Assembly (NCBI GenBank): GCA_014529385.2
Contig: CM043967.1
Span: forward strand, 8,272,501 to 8,336,500
Direction of reading: 5' to 3'
DNA: 64,000 bases
DNA from: Adiantum capillus-veneris
Lineage: Eukaryota > Streptophyta > Polypodiopsida > Polypodiales > Pteridaceae
How positions within the stretch are numbered: position 1 is the first letter of the stretch; the number at the start of each line of letters is the position of its first letter. The notes beneath the pieces were generated by a model. The model was not told the DNA's origin and ran no database searches. It was given only the letters and a program-made list of their open reading frames with translations. Both the position numbers and the translations under genes were made by a program. Shown here piece by piece: positions 11,072 to 21,767 of the stretch.

Positions 11072-11995
11072 TTCATTGCATGTCCTCGTGCAAACTTTCC
11101 ATTCTGGACCAAACTTTGATTTGAATGTAGCTACCATCTCAAGCTATACTAGTAATCTAAGATTTGTTTGTCAAGTATTCGGGTGAGGTACTTGAATTTC
11201 TGTGCTCTGGTTTCTATCTCGATCCTAGCTGCCATTTCTTTGAATGGGTTATTACTGAGAGCATTCTAATATGGGTTATTACTGAGAGCATTCTAATATG
11301 CAATGTGTCGCGCAGTTAGCTCCTTCATCATGGGATTGAATATTGATGAGTCAATTTGAAGAATTTTGTCATGAATGCCTCTTCAAAGGTTTGCACGTAG
11401 TGAAGGAAAAACATGACTTGTGTGAACTTTAGTTTCTATAGTCCAACATAACCCTCTAGTTCCTTCCACAAAGACTTTCCAGGGGTTGTCAGCTGCTTTG
11501 ATGTCTTCAAACACTGTGATGCATATAACTAGCATTTTGGCAATCTTTACAAGCATCTGGCATGCAAGGTCTGGGACCTCCTTCATTTGGTTAATGACTC
11601 CATTGAGAGTGTGTATCATATATTTCTTTGAGAAAGTGTTAGCAGCAATCTAACCCATGTAAAATTTTTCGGAAGCTTTATTGTAAAAAAACTTATTCTT
11701 TTGATAAACCAAGAATATTGTAATCCTTATTCGCCAAGTGGATAGTGTAATCTATGAGCCAGAGCTTTAAGCTTCCAGATTGTATCAATTTATCCTTAGT
11801 TAGAGCTCCCAGATGATTAGTTTTTGACCAAGGAAACCTTGGCTAAGGTATAAAATCCAATTTTGTAAAGTTATTATTAAGTTTTTGGATAAAAAACATA
11901 GCGTGAGCTAACGATGCTCACTTCTCTCCTTATCATGCTTCCTTCTCCCTTGTTGGTTGTCACATTGTAGTGTCGTCTATTGCATTGCAACCACA
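11072..11995 (-). pseudogene. E3 ORF3, C-terminal part
   Basis: Open for 78 codons at 11619-11383 and readable with stops on either side. The segment with QMLVKIAKMLVICITVFEDIK resembles the C-terminal part of E6 ORF3 (MLKKICKTLLAVFETFKRG at about 38700). Downstream lies a helix- and charge-rich tail (KEMAARIEIETRAQKFKYL). It contains a 27-bp tandem duplication that repeats N-A-L-S-N-N-P. Function unknown. Cut on the right by E4. Confidence 0.6.
11244..11297. repeat. 27-bp exact tandem duplication
   Basis: Two adjacent identical units (11244-11270 and 11271-11297), each beginning ATGGGTTATTACTGAGAGCA. The length is divisible by three, so it keeps the ORF3 frame and duplicates nine residues. 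Confidence 0.95.
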
Positions 11996-12550
11996 GGTAA
12001 GAGCTCTACGCATTGATGTAAACATATCATGGTAAATTGTAGCTTTTGACGTCGCCAACCCATGGCCTAATTTCATCATAAGTAGGAAGTTAAGCTAGGA
12101 AATCACAAAATAAGCATAGGACCCCGGGGTATTGGAGCATCATTGCTAAGCATTTACATGCATTCAAGGTCAAAAACGACTAGGTCAAAATCTCAGTGCT
12201 ATTAATAATCACATTTTTTGCACTTCGTCAAAAGTGAGATTTGAGACTATAAGCATGTGTGCTTAGGTCTTATATACTTGTCCTAGAAGTTTCATAACAT
12301 TCGGATGTCATTTGATGTTGTAATGGTCATGTTTTGTTTGTCAATTAGTGACTAGCTTTTGTATGACTTAGGTCATTTGAGTGTAGCTTGTGTTAAATGC
12401 AATTTGTCTATTATTTTCCAAGAGATTGACACCCTCTTTTAGCCTTCATGCACTAGTCAAGTCACCTTCGTCCCATGGATTGACAATTATGTTCGTGGTT
12501 CTCGCTATGTCTGCAATAAGATAAGAGTGAGGTTAGGAACCCCATCCACA
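11996..12550 (+). repeat. E4 5' LTR
   Basis: Matches 19594-20119 (shared start TAAGAGCTCTACGCATTG, shared end CCCATCCACA). The first base of the expected TG is G here and T in the right copy. Differences between the copies are frequent, many of them C/T or G/A, plus indels of 10-20 bp. Confidence 0.9.
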
Positions 12551-12552
12551 TT

Positions 12553-12570
12553 TGGCACTGCTACTGGGGA
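12553..12570 (+). promoter_or_regulatory. E4 PBS, decayed
   Basis: TGGCACTGCTACTGGGGA, two bases after the LTR end. It differs from the intact E6 PBS TGGCGCCGCTGCCGGGGA at four positions, all transitions of the kind expected from deamination of methylated cytosine on either strand. Confidence 0.8.
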
Positions 12571-13231
12571 GGAATAGATCTAAAGTAGGGATAACAAGAG
12601 CGTCTTGTGTAGTTGTCCTTTAACTTTCTCTAGGATCACCTAGAGTAAAACTTTCTCTTTAAAGCGGAATAGCTTAAGAGTGTCGTCTTTTGCTATATAG
12701 AGGTATCTTGGAAGTAGATTGTACTTGCTAAGTACCTTGTAGGATTGTAGGATTAGGTTGGGATTTTGAGAATGATTGATGGACAAAACAAGTCTTAAGA
12801 TCAATGCTCAAGAAACCATAAAAAATAAGAAAACAAGTATTTGTGGACACCTTCCACAACCCAATTGTAGTAGAACCTAGGAGTAGGGTAAGTAGAATCC
12901 GAAGTGGATATCAAATCATTTCTCACTCCAAAAGAATCATTTGTGAGTTGTTTATGTGAAGTTGCATAATTTCAGGTCTACGGCTTGAAAAAACATCAAA
13001 TACTGTCAACCACTGAAAGTGGCTAGAGATATGCTCATAAAAGTTGTGTGAACCAGTGGGTGCTTAAGGATGCATTCGAGGTAAATTTTCAGTTTGCAAA
13101 AACTCAAACTTTTTACATTTTTTTGAGAATTTAGGCCAAAGTAAGTTTTGACTTGACTCGGAGGCTTAAAACATGTCACAAAAAGACTGACCATTGAAAA
13201 ATTGCAAAAAAGTGTTCATTTTAGGCCAAAG

Positions 13232-13253
13232 GTAAATAATTGCAATTATTTAC
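13232..13253. repeat. E4 palindrome 1 (22 bp, perfect)
   Basis: Perfectly self-complementary with half-site GTAAATAATTG. It could form a cruciform in DNA or a hairpin in the genomic RNA, or bind a dimeric factor; which of these is unknown. Confidence 0.95.
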
Positions 13254-13815
13254 TTTTAGCTCAAAATTGACAAGGTTGATACCAGAGACTCTATGCATGA
13301 TTACAAACATCTAGCTCATAGAATTGGATCACAAAACATATCAAAAACTTGATAAAAACTGAAATCTTTACTGATTGTCAAGAAATTGAATTTGACTTGA
13401 TAAAGCTTGTTCAAATTTGGTGAAACTTGACTTAGAGGCTTAGTTTAAGGTGTTTAACATTGTGTCCATGCTCAGATGATCAAAATTATGCTAAATTTTG
13501 GCAAAAACATTTGTAAACTATATTTTGGCAAAAAATTGCTTAAAAACTCCAATTGCTTGAGATTTGAGATTTTTTGCACAATTGAGTATACCACAAGGTT
13601 AATCATATCAAGTAGACTACTCATATCAAATTTGGTGAAATTTGGATCACAAATGTGAGACTTAAGCAAGATTCTTGAAAACCGAGTCTGCAAACACTAA
13701 ACAGTTGTTGACAACTTGTACAAATCTTGTTCAAACTCATCAGAGTGAAACTTGTCCAGAGATGACAACAAGGTGTCTATATGGCAAAACAATTCTAAAA
13801 AGTGAGAAAACTAAG

Positions 13816-13844
13816 AAAAGTAAATAATCATATTATTTACTTTT
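13816..13844. repeat. E4 palindrome 2 (13-bp arms, CAT centre)
   Basis: Left arm AAAAGTAAATAAT, right arm its exact reverse complement, with a 3-nt centre. It shares the GTAAATAAT core with palindrome 1. Confidence 0.95.
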
Positions 13845-14235
13845 GAGGCCCGAGACAAGATTTTGGACTTTTGAGCTTGTACAGTGTTAGAAAAACATAA
13901 TACAAGGCCACTTGTCAAGTTTGGGTTCCATCGGATCTTTCCAAGTTGCAGATAAGTCCTTTAGCTGTTTTTGCAAGGGTAGAATTTGGAAGTTTCATTT
14001 ACTGACTCACTTAGCTTAGATTGAAGTGATATACTCAAACCAATCACAATATTAGTCAAAAATTGTATACTCTTTGAGAGAAAACAACTAGCTTGGTTTA
14101 AACTCACACAGGAAAGGAATCAGGTTGCAGACAAAGAATTGAGAGCTTGACAAGAGTTGAATTCAAGTCAAGTGGAAAAACGGATAACAATTCAATCCGC
14201 CGGTAAGTACTCTATCTAGGTCTTAACAAGTCTAT

Positions 14236-14650
14236 ATGAACCTTAGATTTGGTAGTATACTAGTTTTGGGTGCAATGTTAAAAAACCCAAACCTACCTTA
14301 TCGTGAAGAAAACCGAGTGACATTAGAGCCAGTGCCGGGCTACGTGAATCACTATTTCCAACAGATTGGTTTGAAGCACTTGAGACATGAACAACTGCCA
14401 GAAGAGCTGGAGCTGAGCCAAACAGATGTGCAGACTAGCTAATTTTCAAAAATGGGTCAAAAAATACAGTGGATATGGGGATCCATATGACCACTTAGCT
14501 AGCTTCAAGCAAGTGCTAAGAGCAGAACGCATATTTGATTTTCACACTCAATTTGAGGGATTTGGAATGACCTTAGAAGGAAAAGATTTCCAAACATTCC
14601 ACCAAGGGCAATCATGGGTTTGAGGAATTCCAGACATCAAGCAAAAAAAA
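14236..14650 (+). pseudogene. E4 gag, N-terminal and first capsid part
   Basis: Two overlapping frames (14236-14442 and 14426-14623). The capsid start reads FQKWVKKYSGYGDPYDHLA, then FDFHTQFEGFGMTLEG. The same block appears in E3 as VPKKYSGSGDPYAHVSIF near 27450, so the assignment to gag capsid is supported within the window. The frame is lost near 14640, where foreign sequence begins. Confidence 0.82.
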
Positions 14651-14999
14651 CCGAGCGTGTCATTTTTTGAGAAAAAGTAAAGAGATTGTAACACAAATTG
14701 GAGTTTTTATTAAGTCCCCCACCTTTTTTGGCTACCTCCTTTGCACGTCACCTTCCCAATTCTCCACGAGCTTCATCCCTGTCCACGCCTACCTCCTCTG
14801 TCCTCCTTTGTTCACGTGCCCCACATCCATGTCTCTCCACCCCCCATGCCTCTGTTGTCCTCCCTCACCTTGCTCATATGATTCCCCTTGGCTGCCCTTG
14901 CCAAATACTTTCTCTTCTCTCCGCCAAAAAATAGCATGCAAACACACTATATCAAGCCCTATCACACCTGCCACATGTGCTCGTTGACCTGAGGTTCGG

Positions 15000-15001
<2 letters not shown>

Positions 15002-15081
<80 letters not shown>
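15002..15081. repeat. (GA)n microsatellite, ~80 bp
   Basis: Uninterrupted GA dinucleotide run inside the gag insert. Confidence 0.97.
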
Positions 15082-15083
<2 letters not shown>

Positions 15084-15126
15084 TGTCTACCCCCTCTCTT
15101 GTAGTCTACTGGTCACGCGACACTAT

Positions 15127-15139
15127 CATGGATAGATAG

Positions 15140-15187
<48 letters not shown>
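15127..15187. repeat. (GATA)n then (GA)n compound microsatellite
   Basis: GATA tetranucleotides (about 15130-15160) pass directly into a GA run to 15187. A separate CA run lies at about 15230-15248. Confidence 0.95.
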
Positions 15188-15192
<5 letters not shown>

Positions 15193-15315
15193 TGTCTCCT
15201 ACCTTGCCTCCACTCTAGACTCCAACAACGCACACACACACACACACATTCTTGGCCCGTTCTTGGCCAAGAACGTGAGAGAGAGAAAAGTTAGGACTTG
15301 CATGCAATCAAAGTG

Positions 15316-16581
15316 GGATCAAACATAACACGGTAGCTCAAATGTATAGCTTCAAACAGAAACAAGGTGAGTCTGTTAGGGATTGTTCAACTAGGATGAA
15401 GCAATACATTTCAAGATTTCCCAGAATTAGAAATACCACCAAAAGAAAGGTTAGTGTCATTGTTTCTAGAAGAATTGCTAGCAAAAAACTTCATGATATA
15501 TTGTATAGCAAGAAGCATACAATCCTAGAAGAGTGTGTTTCAGAGGCTATTGACTTGGGAGACAATTGTGATATTTTCAATGAAGAAGATGTCCCTAAGG
15601 ATACTCAGAGTGAGAAAACAGCATCCACAAAACTAACACAAGTGGGAACAGTTGCTGTAGCACCACTTACATCCATAGAAGACATGCTCAAAAGGATGAA
15701 AAAAATGATGAATAATATGCAGAAAGAAATTATGAGAGGACCAGTGCAAGGGATACCTCAAAAGGGACAACCAATTAAGCCGCAAAAATGGTGTGTTATT
15801 GAGGGTAAATGGACAAAACATGAGAGCAATAAGTGCTATTACCGGCCAAAGTACGATGGAAATGTTCAATATGTACCTATGAAACCACAAGGACAACCAA
15901 TGTATAGATACCAGCCTAATATGCCCCCAACACAAAGACCATCGATGGGTATGGAAAGACTGCAACCAGTGTTAGGTCAAAAACCTCCATTTCTTGGACA
16001 TAATGTAGTGTATAAAGTACATGCATTCAAAAGGAGTTATAGATGAACAAGCACTAGTGCCTATTACACCTTATGCTGAGCCTCATCCATCTACAATAAT
16101 GGTAGAAGGAGAGTGGTATAATTCACATCCACCATCAATGGAAGAACCTGTAGCTTATTCTACACCAAAGCTTACACGGATGTACTTTGTAGCTAATCAA
16201 GGTGTTAGACCTCCAATGGTAAGACCCATGATTAAGCCAAGTACTCAAAATTGCCATAATTGTGGTGCAGATGATCATTGGAAAAATGAATGCCCAAAAC
16301 CTGACAAGAACATTAAGCATGTTGAAGCCTTTTGTACACAATGCGGCAAAAAAGGGGGACACTTCCCTGAAGACTGTCCAAAAAATCCGTTAAACAAAGG
16401 AAAAGCAGTGGTGAATGTACTCCAAGTGATACCTAGTAGCTCTTTTGAAAGTGAACCTATCATTCCAATCCAGGTGATCACTAGAGCCCAGGCTAAGAAA
16501 AAGAAACATAACTCCCTAATGAATCAAAGAACACTAAAAAATACTCTCAAACGACCAAGCAAAGAAGAAGCCAAAGTATGA
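15316..16581 (+). pseudogene. E4 gag, second capsid part and two zinc knuckles
   Basis: Resumes with IKHNTVAQMYSFKQKQGES, typical of the C-terminal capsid domain. ORF 15342-16046 is followed by a frameshift into 16021-16581. Two knuckles are visible near 16250-16380: CHNCGADDHWKNEC (CX2CX4HX4C, all ligands present) and CTQCGKKGGHFPEDC (CX2CX5HX4C). They would bind genomic RNA. A shorter copy of this knuckle block recurs in inverted orientation at 22082-22493. Confidence 0.9.
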
Positions 16582-17425
16582 GATAAGAAAACAGAAACAA
16601 AAGGACAAAATTGAGGAAAAAGCCAAAGAACTATTCTAGGAAATAGTGAAAGAAACAGGGAGTGAAATCAAGGAAACCACAATAAAATCTGGAGGATGAA
16701 TTTTGGTAGACAAAATTTTTGAGCCAATCAATGCAACCTTGGAAGCATTCCAAGCGGGACTTAAAGCAGGCCAAAACATGGAAAACAAATGGAAAAACTA
16801 TACTTCTCCAGATATGGAAGTAGGTAAGCTTGAAACTTATCAAAATTTGGTAAGAATTAGTCAAGAGATGCTAGAAAAACAAAAACCCAAGCTTGAGAGT
16901 ATAGATAAACTTGAGGAGCTTGTGGTAGAAACCAATAAAGACAAATCCAAAGTGGTGGTAGAAACCCACCTTGAAACCAAAGATCCAGAACTCATAGTGC
17001 ATGACAGTGAAGATTCTTTATATGGAATTTCATTTGTGGAGGAAGACTAGCCAGGAGATTTATGGAAAAAAGTGAAAGAGATTAATGATGGGATAATAAC
17101 TTTGAAATCAACTCCTATAGAGGAAGTCTGGTTAAACAATTTACCTCCTGATATGGACATTGATATACAATCCATGTATGGAGATTGTGGCTGTGAAGCA
17201 TTAGGAATGTCTAAACCATTGGCTCTAAAAATACTATCCTCTTACTTAGGAGACAACAAAGATGAGTCCATAGTGTGCATGACCACTCAGGTAAAAAGCA
17301 CGGAACAGATCCTAGAGGTAGAGAACATCCATTCATTCATGTCTACACATGTTCAATGTACTCTTACCTTGGGAGAACTATTAAAAATCATACCATATTA
17401 TGGAATGATTTACAAAAAATTCTAG
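16582..17425 (+). pseudogene. E4 gag-protease linker
   Basis: Lys/Glu-rich, probably helical (ORFs 16703-17050 and 17072-17425), with stops between. No domain recognised. By position it is the spacer between nucleocapsid and protease; E6 has a comparable but shorter region upstream of its protease. Confidence 0.6.
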
Positions 17426-18320
17426 AGAAGGTGGGGATAACAGGGGTAATAACAAAAAATTTGGGTAAATTGAAACTAGATAACAAGGAGATTAGACCCC
17501 CTATGAACAAAATTGGAGAATACTACAAGGGGGAAGAAGAAAACACAACTCTTTTGGTGAGATATAATGATGTAAACCATGGCAATACTGGACAGTGGGA
17601 ATGGCATATCCATAACCCCAAAAAAGGTATGGGAATCATGGGGAAAACCATCTATTAGACAAACTCGAATGAAATTACAATTGGCGGATGGACACATAGA
17701 AAAAAACCCCTGACTACTTGAAAAAGTGATAGGTAGTTCCTGTGGAATTGAGTATCAACATACTTTTGCAATAGTAGACTTTGGGAAGAAACTTAATTAT
17801 GAAATCATCTTGGGAAGGCCATTCATGCTGCAAGTACAACTCGTTCAAGATTGAGGAAACAATTACCTATACTTGAGGCAAGTGGGATAAATCACAAGGG
17901 CCAATTTGAAAGATCACACTTATAAAGATGTAATGAAAACACCCATTCAAGAATTTGACTCAGTCTCTTCAGCTAAATCAAAGCTTCCATCTTGGTTAAA
18001 CAAAGACACCTATTTGGATGTGTAGAGCCTCAGAAAATGGGAGTTTAAAACAAGAAGAATATATCTTAGAAAGGGATTTCACAGATGAAGCATATATACC
18101 TGAATCCTTTTCGGAGCATTCGAAAGGGATTTCACAGATGAAGCATATATACCTGAACCCTTTTTAGAGCATTCGTTTGAGCCATTTGAATGGACTCAAA
18201 TTTTGGCAACAATGGATGTGTGTGTGAATACGTCTATGTCTACTCGATTTTGCAATGAGGATGGTTATGACATAATTCATATACAAATGGTCTCAACATT
18301 CAAATTAAAGATGTATCTTT
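17426..18320 (+). pseudogene. E4 protease (PR1) and acidic spacer
   Basis: In the third frame the retropepsin active site D-S-G-N lies at 17591-17602, followed by KLQLADG, CGIEYQHTFAIVDF and EIILGRPFM. It aligns block by block with E6 PR1. Downstream, AYIPEPFLEHSFEPFEWTQI and LATMDVC match the E6 spacer. A ~50-bp near-duplicate (GAAAGGGATTTCACAGATGA at about 18073 and 18122) gives a local tandem repeat. Stops (TGA 17711, TAG and others) break it. Confidence 0.85.
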
Positions 18321-18342
18321 GAGTGGAGCAGTTAATTATCCA

Positions 18343-18600
18343 CTATAAATGGTGAACCAATGGCTAACTGGATTAGTGGATGTCGTTTAAAGAAGTACCA
18401 TTTACCACTAACCAATGATTCACTAGAGAAAATGCATCCATCAAAGCAAAGAAAGATTAAACGACAAAAGTTATTGATGAAGCTAAAGAGGAAGCTTGAC
18501 TTTGAGTACTCAAGAGGAAAGTTGCTTTCAAGAATCAACAAAAACCTATTCCCATCAACAATTTGGAACCAGATGAAAGACTATGGGAATCACAAAATGA
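18343..18600 (+). pseudogene. E4 integrase C-terminal end, fused by deletion
   Basis: Reads NWISGCRLKKYHLPLT followed by a Lys-rich tail. The same segment in E6 directly follows the integrase C-terminal domain. RT, RNase H and the integrase core are therefore deleted between about 18320 and 18343. Confidence 0.75.
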
Positions 18601-19280
18601 TGCAGTATCAATGGATGATGAATGGTTGGATGAAATTGACCTTCAGATCACTGTACAACTAAACAATCATAACACAAATGCATTAGTAGATACCGCATCT
18701 TGAATAAATGCAATCAATTATTCCATTTACAGAAAAGCTACGAATCCGTCTTTAGCATCGGGAATATCTTCTATCAAAGGATGCAACAAAAACCCAACAC
18801 CGGCATTGGGAGTGGTCAACTTGAATGTGATAATAAATGGATTTTCATGCACTCATCAGTTTATATGCATACCAGATGAACATATGAATGAAACAATGAT
18901 TCTTGGAATCTCATGGATGCAGACATACAGAGAAATACCAGATTGGGACACCAATCAACTCAAGCTATCACTTAAAGGAGGAAAAATCTTAGTTCCATTT
19001 GCACTGAGCAAAGAGGAATGGAAAAGAGGTTGCCCACAAAAGAAACCAGGGAATAATCAATCTATGTCATTGTCTAGACAAGAAAATGCTACAAGTAGCA
19101 TGCAAGGAGTCAGGCAGATTTTGGGTACCAAAAGCACAACTCAAGGACAATCCGTCTCAAATTTGGGTGCCCAAAAACTCATCTACCATATTGAAGAAAG
19201 TTTCACATCTAGCAACTCAGAAAAAAACATCTTCCAAAAGAGAAACTAGCACTATATGGGTTTGGAAACCAAAGTAGCAT
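18601..19280 (+). pseudogene. E4 second protease-like domain (PR2) and tail
   Basis: ALVDTAS at about 18683-18700 is followed by TGA 18701-18703, then INAINYSIYRKA and, later, MILGISWMQTY (about 18895-18925), the second conserved retropepsin block. The canonical D-[ST]-G reads D-T-A. The tail, in an alternative frame, repeats a W-V-P-K motif (GRFWVPK, SQIWVPK, STIWVWK). It is homologous to the post-integrase ORF of E6. Function unknown; a catalytically inactive protease fold is one possibility. Confidence 0.75.
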
Positions 19281-19593
19281 TTATCTTCTCCACAAGCGAT
19301 AAAGCCGATGAATCAGTGGAAAATTAAATCTCAAAAAACACAAAAACAGTAGTTCATCAATGGAAAACCAAACCACCAATGGAGAGTTAAATCTCAACAA
19401 CGGTCATCATTGATACCTATAGCTTAGGATATCATTGTGCCAAAGTATCTAGATGGTACAATCAGGCAAAGAGCACATAAATTACAAAATCTACTATTTA
19501 GAAAACAACAACAAGAAACCTCGACCACAAAAACCCTTGAGTTAACTACTCAACACCCAACTCTTGCACCGCATACTGGTTTGAATTGCATTG

Positions 19594-20119
19594 TGTAAGA
19601 GCTCTACGCATTGACGTAAACATATCATGGTAAATTGTAGCTTTTGGCGTCGCCAACCCACGACCTAATTTCATCATAAGTAAGAATTTAAGCTAGGAAA
19701 TCACAAATCAAGCATAGGTGGGTATTGGGGCATCATTGCATTTGGGGTCAAAAACAACTAGAGCAAAATCTCACTGGCTGTTAATAATTGCATTTTTTTC
19801 ACTTCATTGAAAGTGAGATTTGAGATCATAGCATGTGTGCTTAGGTCTTATATACTTGTCCTAGAAGTTTCATAACATTTGGATGTCATTTGATGTTGTA
19901 ACGATAATGTTTTGTTTGTCGATTAGTGACTAGCTTCTGATGACTTAGGTCATTTGGGTGTAGCTTGTGTTAGATGCGAGTTGTCTATTGTTTTCCAAGA
20001 GATTGACACCCTCTTATAGCCTTCATGCACTAGTCGAGTCAGCTTCATCCCATGGATTGACAATTATGTTCGTAGTTATCGCTAATAATGTAAGAGTGAG
20101 GTTTGGAAACCCATCCACA
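19594..20119 (+). repeat. E4 3' LTR
   Basis: Begins TGTAAGAGC and ends CCATCCACA. It is the partner of 11996-12550. No clear polypurine tract precedes it (GAATTGCATTG), which suggests decay. Confidence 0.9.
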
Positions 20120-21290
20120 GAAAGGGAAATTACTGGCTGGTTTTGTTAGTACAAGGTAGTTGTGCATCGTTGGTCTTTTGTGATACCATGAATAGAAACT
20201 ATCCCAAGATCTCCTTCTCTTGATGGGATAATAGGTTGGGTTGATCCTGAGATGTTGTTGGGAGTTTTTGTACTATGTTTCATCTATTGGGAGGAGCTTT
20301 TCAGACCATTTTCTCCTCCATAAGGGTTCGTTATCAATGATGGTGGTTAGAAATTGTGTAGCAATTACAGGAACATTCATGTAATCCCCTTTGTGATTGG
20401 GCTCTTGAGCTAGTGAAACCTTCAGATCTTTTAGCTCTTGTGTCAATCAAGGTGGTGGTGTTGACGTATTTGTTGGTGTTGGTGTCTCTTGCATGGCTAG
20501 GAGTTGTGTAAGTGTTTTTCTTACAACTGCATATGACTCTCCAAGCTTGGCGTTTGTTTGATATTGGGATCTTCAGCTTTCTCCTTTTCAGTTGTATGTG
20601 TTGTTGGCAACACTTTATCTATTGTTTGTTTGGACACATCTGTTGTGTGCTCTTCATGTTCATTCTTAGCTGCTTGGTCAGCTGTATCTTGAGTAGGAGG
20701 AGGTGCGGTTGCATCTATTGTTGATGGTGTATTTTTTGTGTGAATTTCAAAATGATCTATGCCACCTTTGTCCTCTGTATTTTCTCCTGCCATGTCTTTT
20801 TTTTTTTGCCCCCTCTTCTTTAGTAGACTTGCTAGATGATTCAAGATCATTGATGCGCGCGTTAGCTCTTGGCTTTTTCTCTTTCCCTTTGTTTTGCCTT
20901 GTGTTTGAGCTCGTTCTAAATTTGTTGCCACGTGTTGCAATATTCAAATGTCTTGTTGCTTCCTTTCTTTTGTGCTATTTGAGCTTTTCAAGAGCTTTAG
21001 CCTTCAAATGTTCTAGTGGCCGGTTCTCCTCATCCTCTCTTTGATCATCTGCTCCAAATGTAAGCATATGGCCCCTTCTAGTACTTTAGATTTTTGGTGT
21101 ATCATCTATAATTCCTTGGGGAATATAGTGGTCTTGAAAATCATTCCATCAGTTGCCTGGAACTTCTTGATAAAGATATTTTTTGGTATTGCTTCTAGCT
21201 CTTGATCTTAGTGATGTGAGATTTCTCATTTGATGAGATGTCTATAATCTCATAAGGTGCCACCTGTGGGGCATCTTGTGACCAATTTCA
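20120..21290 (-). pseudogene. E3 ORF3, N-terminal and central part
   Basis: The longest open stretch is 20940-20521 (139 codons): highly charged, rich in Lys, Glu, Thr and Gln, resembling the central low-complexity part of the ORF3 copies in E6 and E9. Downstream (20430-20120) a frame reads TQFLTTIIDNEPLWRRKWSEK, similar in style to the E6 segment around QPKWRKAWLTKYPQY. The overlapping hydrophobic ORFs on the plus strand are antisense shadows. Interrupted on the left by E4. Confidence 0.55.
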
Positions 21291-21747
21291 AGCTCATTTT
21301 AGAGCAATGAGATGATCAAAAGGTTGTTAAGAAGCGGAAATAAATGCAAACTTTTACCATAAAATGAGAAATGAGCATAACTCTATCAAAACTACTCCAA
21401 ATTTAACCAAACTTCACCAATGCATCTAGGACAACTATAGTCACTAGGGGTGCAAGAGATCACATATAAAATCTGGCTTTGAGGTACATGGCTCGAGATT
21501 CTTGTTGGAGAATATTTAATGATTTGATGATAACACCTGGTAGGTCACCTGAAGGTGATGCTCTGGTCCAAAAAATTTGGGGTTTGGATCATTGGTTAAG
21601 ATTTTAGGTCAAAATTTGATTGACTTAGAGAATTTGACCTCTTTGATTGGGATTTTGAGATCCAAATGACTGGATACTTCAGGGCTAGACTTTGTATGGT
21701 GTCCAAGACCAGATGGTGATGTCCATTCTTGGCTGGGTGAAAAAGGT

Positions 21748-21767
21748 ACATGGATCACGATCCATGT
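21748..21767. repeat. E3 palindrome (9-bp arms)
   Basis: Arms ACATGGATC and GATCCATGT around a 2-nt centre. Preceded by AGGT, as are several other copies. Confidence 0.93.

Larger units (their letters stand above)
12571..14235 (+). other. E4 untranslated leader with ~290-bp degenerate repeats and palindromes
   Basis: No coding potential. Recurring phrases such as TTGACTCGGAGGCTTA (13153) and TTGACTTAGAGGCTTA (13427) lie 274 bp apart. Two strong inverted repeats at 13232-13253 and 13816-13844 start about 585 bp apart, close to two repeat units. The short ORFs at 13472-13693 (-) and 13476-13658 (+) overlap each other on opposite strands and are ignored. Confidence 0.75.
14651..15315. other. 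Insert splitting E4 gag, microsatellite-rich
   Basis: About 660 bp interrupt the capsid. It begins pyrimidine-rich and C-rich (14710-14930), then holds a GA run, GATA repeats, a second GA run and a CA run. No terminal repeats or clear duplication were found, so its origin (a small insertion or repeat-expansion product) is open. ORFs inside it look like translated low-complexity sequence. Confidence 0.65.
11996..20119 (+). mobile_element. E4: Ty3-type element lacking RT-RNH-IN
   Basis: Bounded by direct repeats of 555 and 526 bp. A decayed Asp-type PBS follows the left one. The internal region holds a leader with palindromes (12571-14235), gag capsid split by an insert, two zinc knuckles, a linker, a protease (DSG at 17591), an acidic spacer, then a jump to the C-terminal end of integrase and PR2. 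RT, RNase H and the integrase core are missing between about 18300 and 18343. Its proteins are clearly related to those of E6 and E3. It sits inside E3's ORF3 in the opposite orientation. No target-site duplication was recognised. Confidence 0.88.

Noticed and set aside
11991-11995. CCACA before the E4 left LTR and at the right LTR end, considered as a TSD
   Set aside because: CCACA is also the terminus of the left LTR, so it belongs to the LTR; the true right flank is GAAAG.
14667-14987. Pro/Ser/Cys-rich ORFs in the gag insert
   Set aside because: Translated low-complexity C-rich sequence; overlapping ORFs in three frames, no family resemblance.
20512-21044. Hydrophobic plus-strand ORFs resembling membrane proteins (20512-20724, 20703-21044)
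   Set aside because: They are antisense to the charged minus-strand ORF3 of E3; Lys/Glu codons read as Phe/Leu on the other strand.
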